From NCBI GenBank assembly GCA_024235095.1, contig JACKNC010000002.1, positions 496,001 through 560,000 on the forward strand: DNA of 64,000 nucleotides, written 5' to 3'. Made by a program: the position numbers and the translations under genes. Positions 63,829-64,000 of the stretch are shown in pieces. The stretch comes from Gammaproteobacteria bacterium (GTDB lineage Bacteria; Pseudomonadota; Gammaproteobacteria; Competibacterales; Competibacteraceae). The notes below the pieces were generated by a model. It saw only the letters and a list, made by a program, of their open reading frames with translations, was not told where the DNA came from and did not search any database. Within the stretch, counting starts at the first letter, position 1. Each line of letters starts with the position of its first letter.

Positions 63829-64000
63829 ATGCGTTTCTTGTTCAGATTTTTCAAATTCCTGTTTTACGCGCTCCTACTGAGCATCGTGGCTGGCCTGCCG
63901 GTGCTGCTTTGGCTCATGGTCGAAGATACTCCACGGGTTAGTGCGAGCGATCAACTTGCGGTAGAGGATGTCGAGAAGGTCAGGCGCTTGTTGCGCGATC
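63829..64000 (+). CDS. N-terminus of an unrecognised membrane-anchored protein (runs off window)
   Basis: From an ATG at 63829 the frame is open to the window edge, 57 codons. It begins MRFLFRFFKFLFYALLLSIV, a signal anchor, and continues into a hydrophilic region (DQLAVEDVEKVRRLLRD). Not enough is visible to assign a family. Confidence 0.7.
   Translation, partial: MRFLFRFFKFLFYALLLSIVAGLPVLLWLMVEDTPRVSASDQLAVEDVEKVRRLLRD

Overview
The window is bacterial chromosome and reads as a gammaproteobacterium. Supporting signs are a MrcB-type PBP1B, DjlA, a DUF1820 protein, a CcoNOQP cbb3 oxidase, an LplT-PlsC fusion and a prfB gene whose +1 frameshift site is the same as in E. coli. Host genes are fairly GC-rich and tightly packed, while the mobile elements include very AT-rich pieces. 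The gene mix (liv transporter, cbb3 oxidase, many insertion sequences) would fit a Competibacteraceae-like lineage, but that is a guess from gene content. I saw no rRNA or tRNA gene, CRISPR array or replication origin.

Layout. 1-10 kb: the 5' part of an aldehyde dehydrogenase, two small proteins, a complete branched-chain amino acid ABC operon (livKHMGF) interrupted by a small inverted-repeat element, an AI-2E family permease, and an acetate permease next to a periplasmic cache-domain protein. 10-17 kb: an LplT-PlsC lipid-recycling fusion and two large signalling proteins, one REC-PAS-GGDEF-EAL and one HDOD-GAF-histidine kinase. 17.3-21.5 kb: a pile of transposable elements, made of a MITE, an IS1-like element with 29-bp terminal repeats, an IS4-type element, and a decaying IS carrying two inverted MITE copies. 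21.5-31.5 kb: a membrane protein, an APH/P-loop fusion, PBP1B, a CbiM-like permease behind a histidine-kinase relic, DjlA, RadC, and a patatin-POTRA-barrel protein (type Vd autotransporter).

31.5-32.8 kb holds the most novel-looking locus. A small protein with a twin-arginine-like leader and eight WxN motifs (four near-identical 24-bp repeats) is followed by a protein with a SPASM-like cysteine cluster but no radical-SAM core. This looks like a cyclophane-type RiPP precursor with a pseudo-rSAM partner. 32.8-43.9 kb: an acyl-CoA synthetase, two TrkH potassium transporters plus a third wrecked copy, a PEBP protein, a PilZ protein, prfB-lysS, a small cysteine-rich protein, a glycosyltransferase and adenylate kinase. 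44-48 kb: an AAA-ATPase-like pseudogene and ccoNOQP.

48-55 kb: a metallophosphoesterase and a sodium:solute symporter (4-bp overlap), a TVP38-flavoprotein fusion, an RRM protein, the arsenosugar radical SAM enzyme ArsS, and an unknown 93-residue protein. This group may serve arsenic or thiol chemistry. 55.2-60.4 kb: an IS982 element, then a histidine kinase and NtrC-family regulator pair. The regulator has a one-base frameshift. It is followed by GC-rich palindromes and a textbook sigma-54 promoter. An IS630 element, the likely parent of the MITEs, sits right after the first ATG downstream of that promoter and separates it from a 5'-truncated ABC exporter. 62-64 kb: an alpha/beta hydrolase, an isochorismatase-family hydrolase and the start of an unrecognised membrane-anchored protein.
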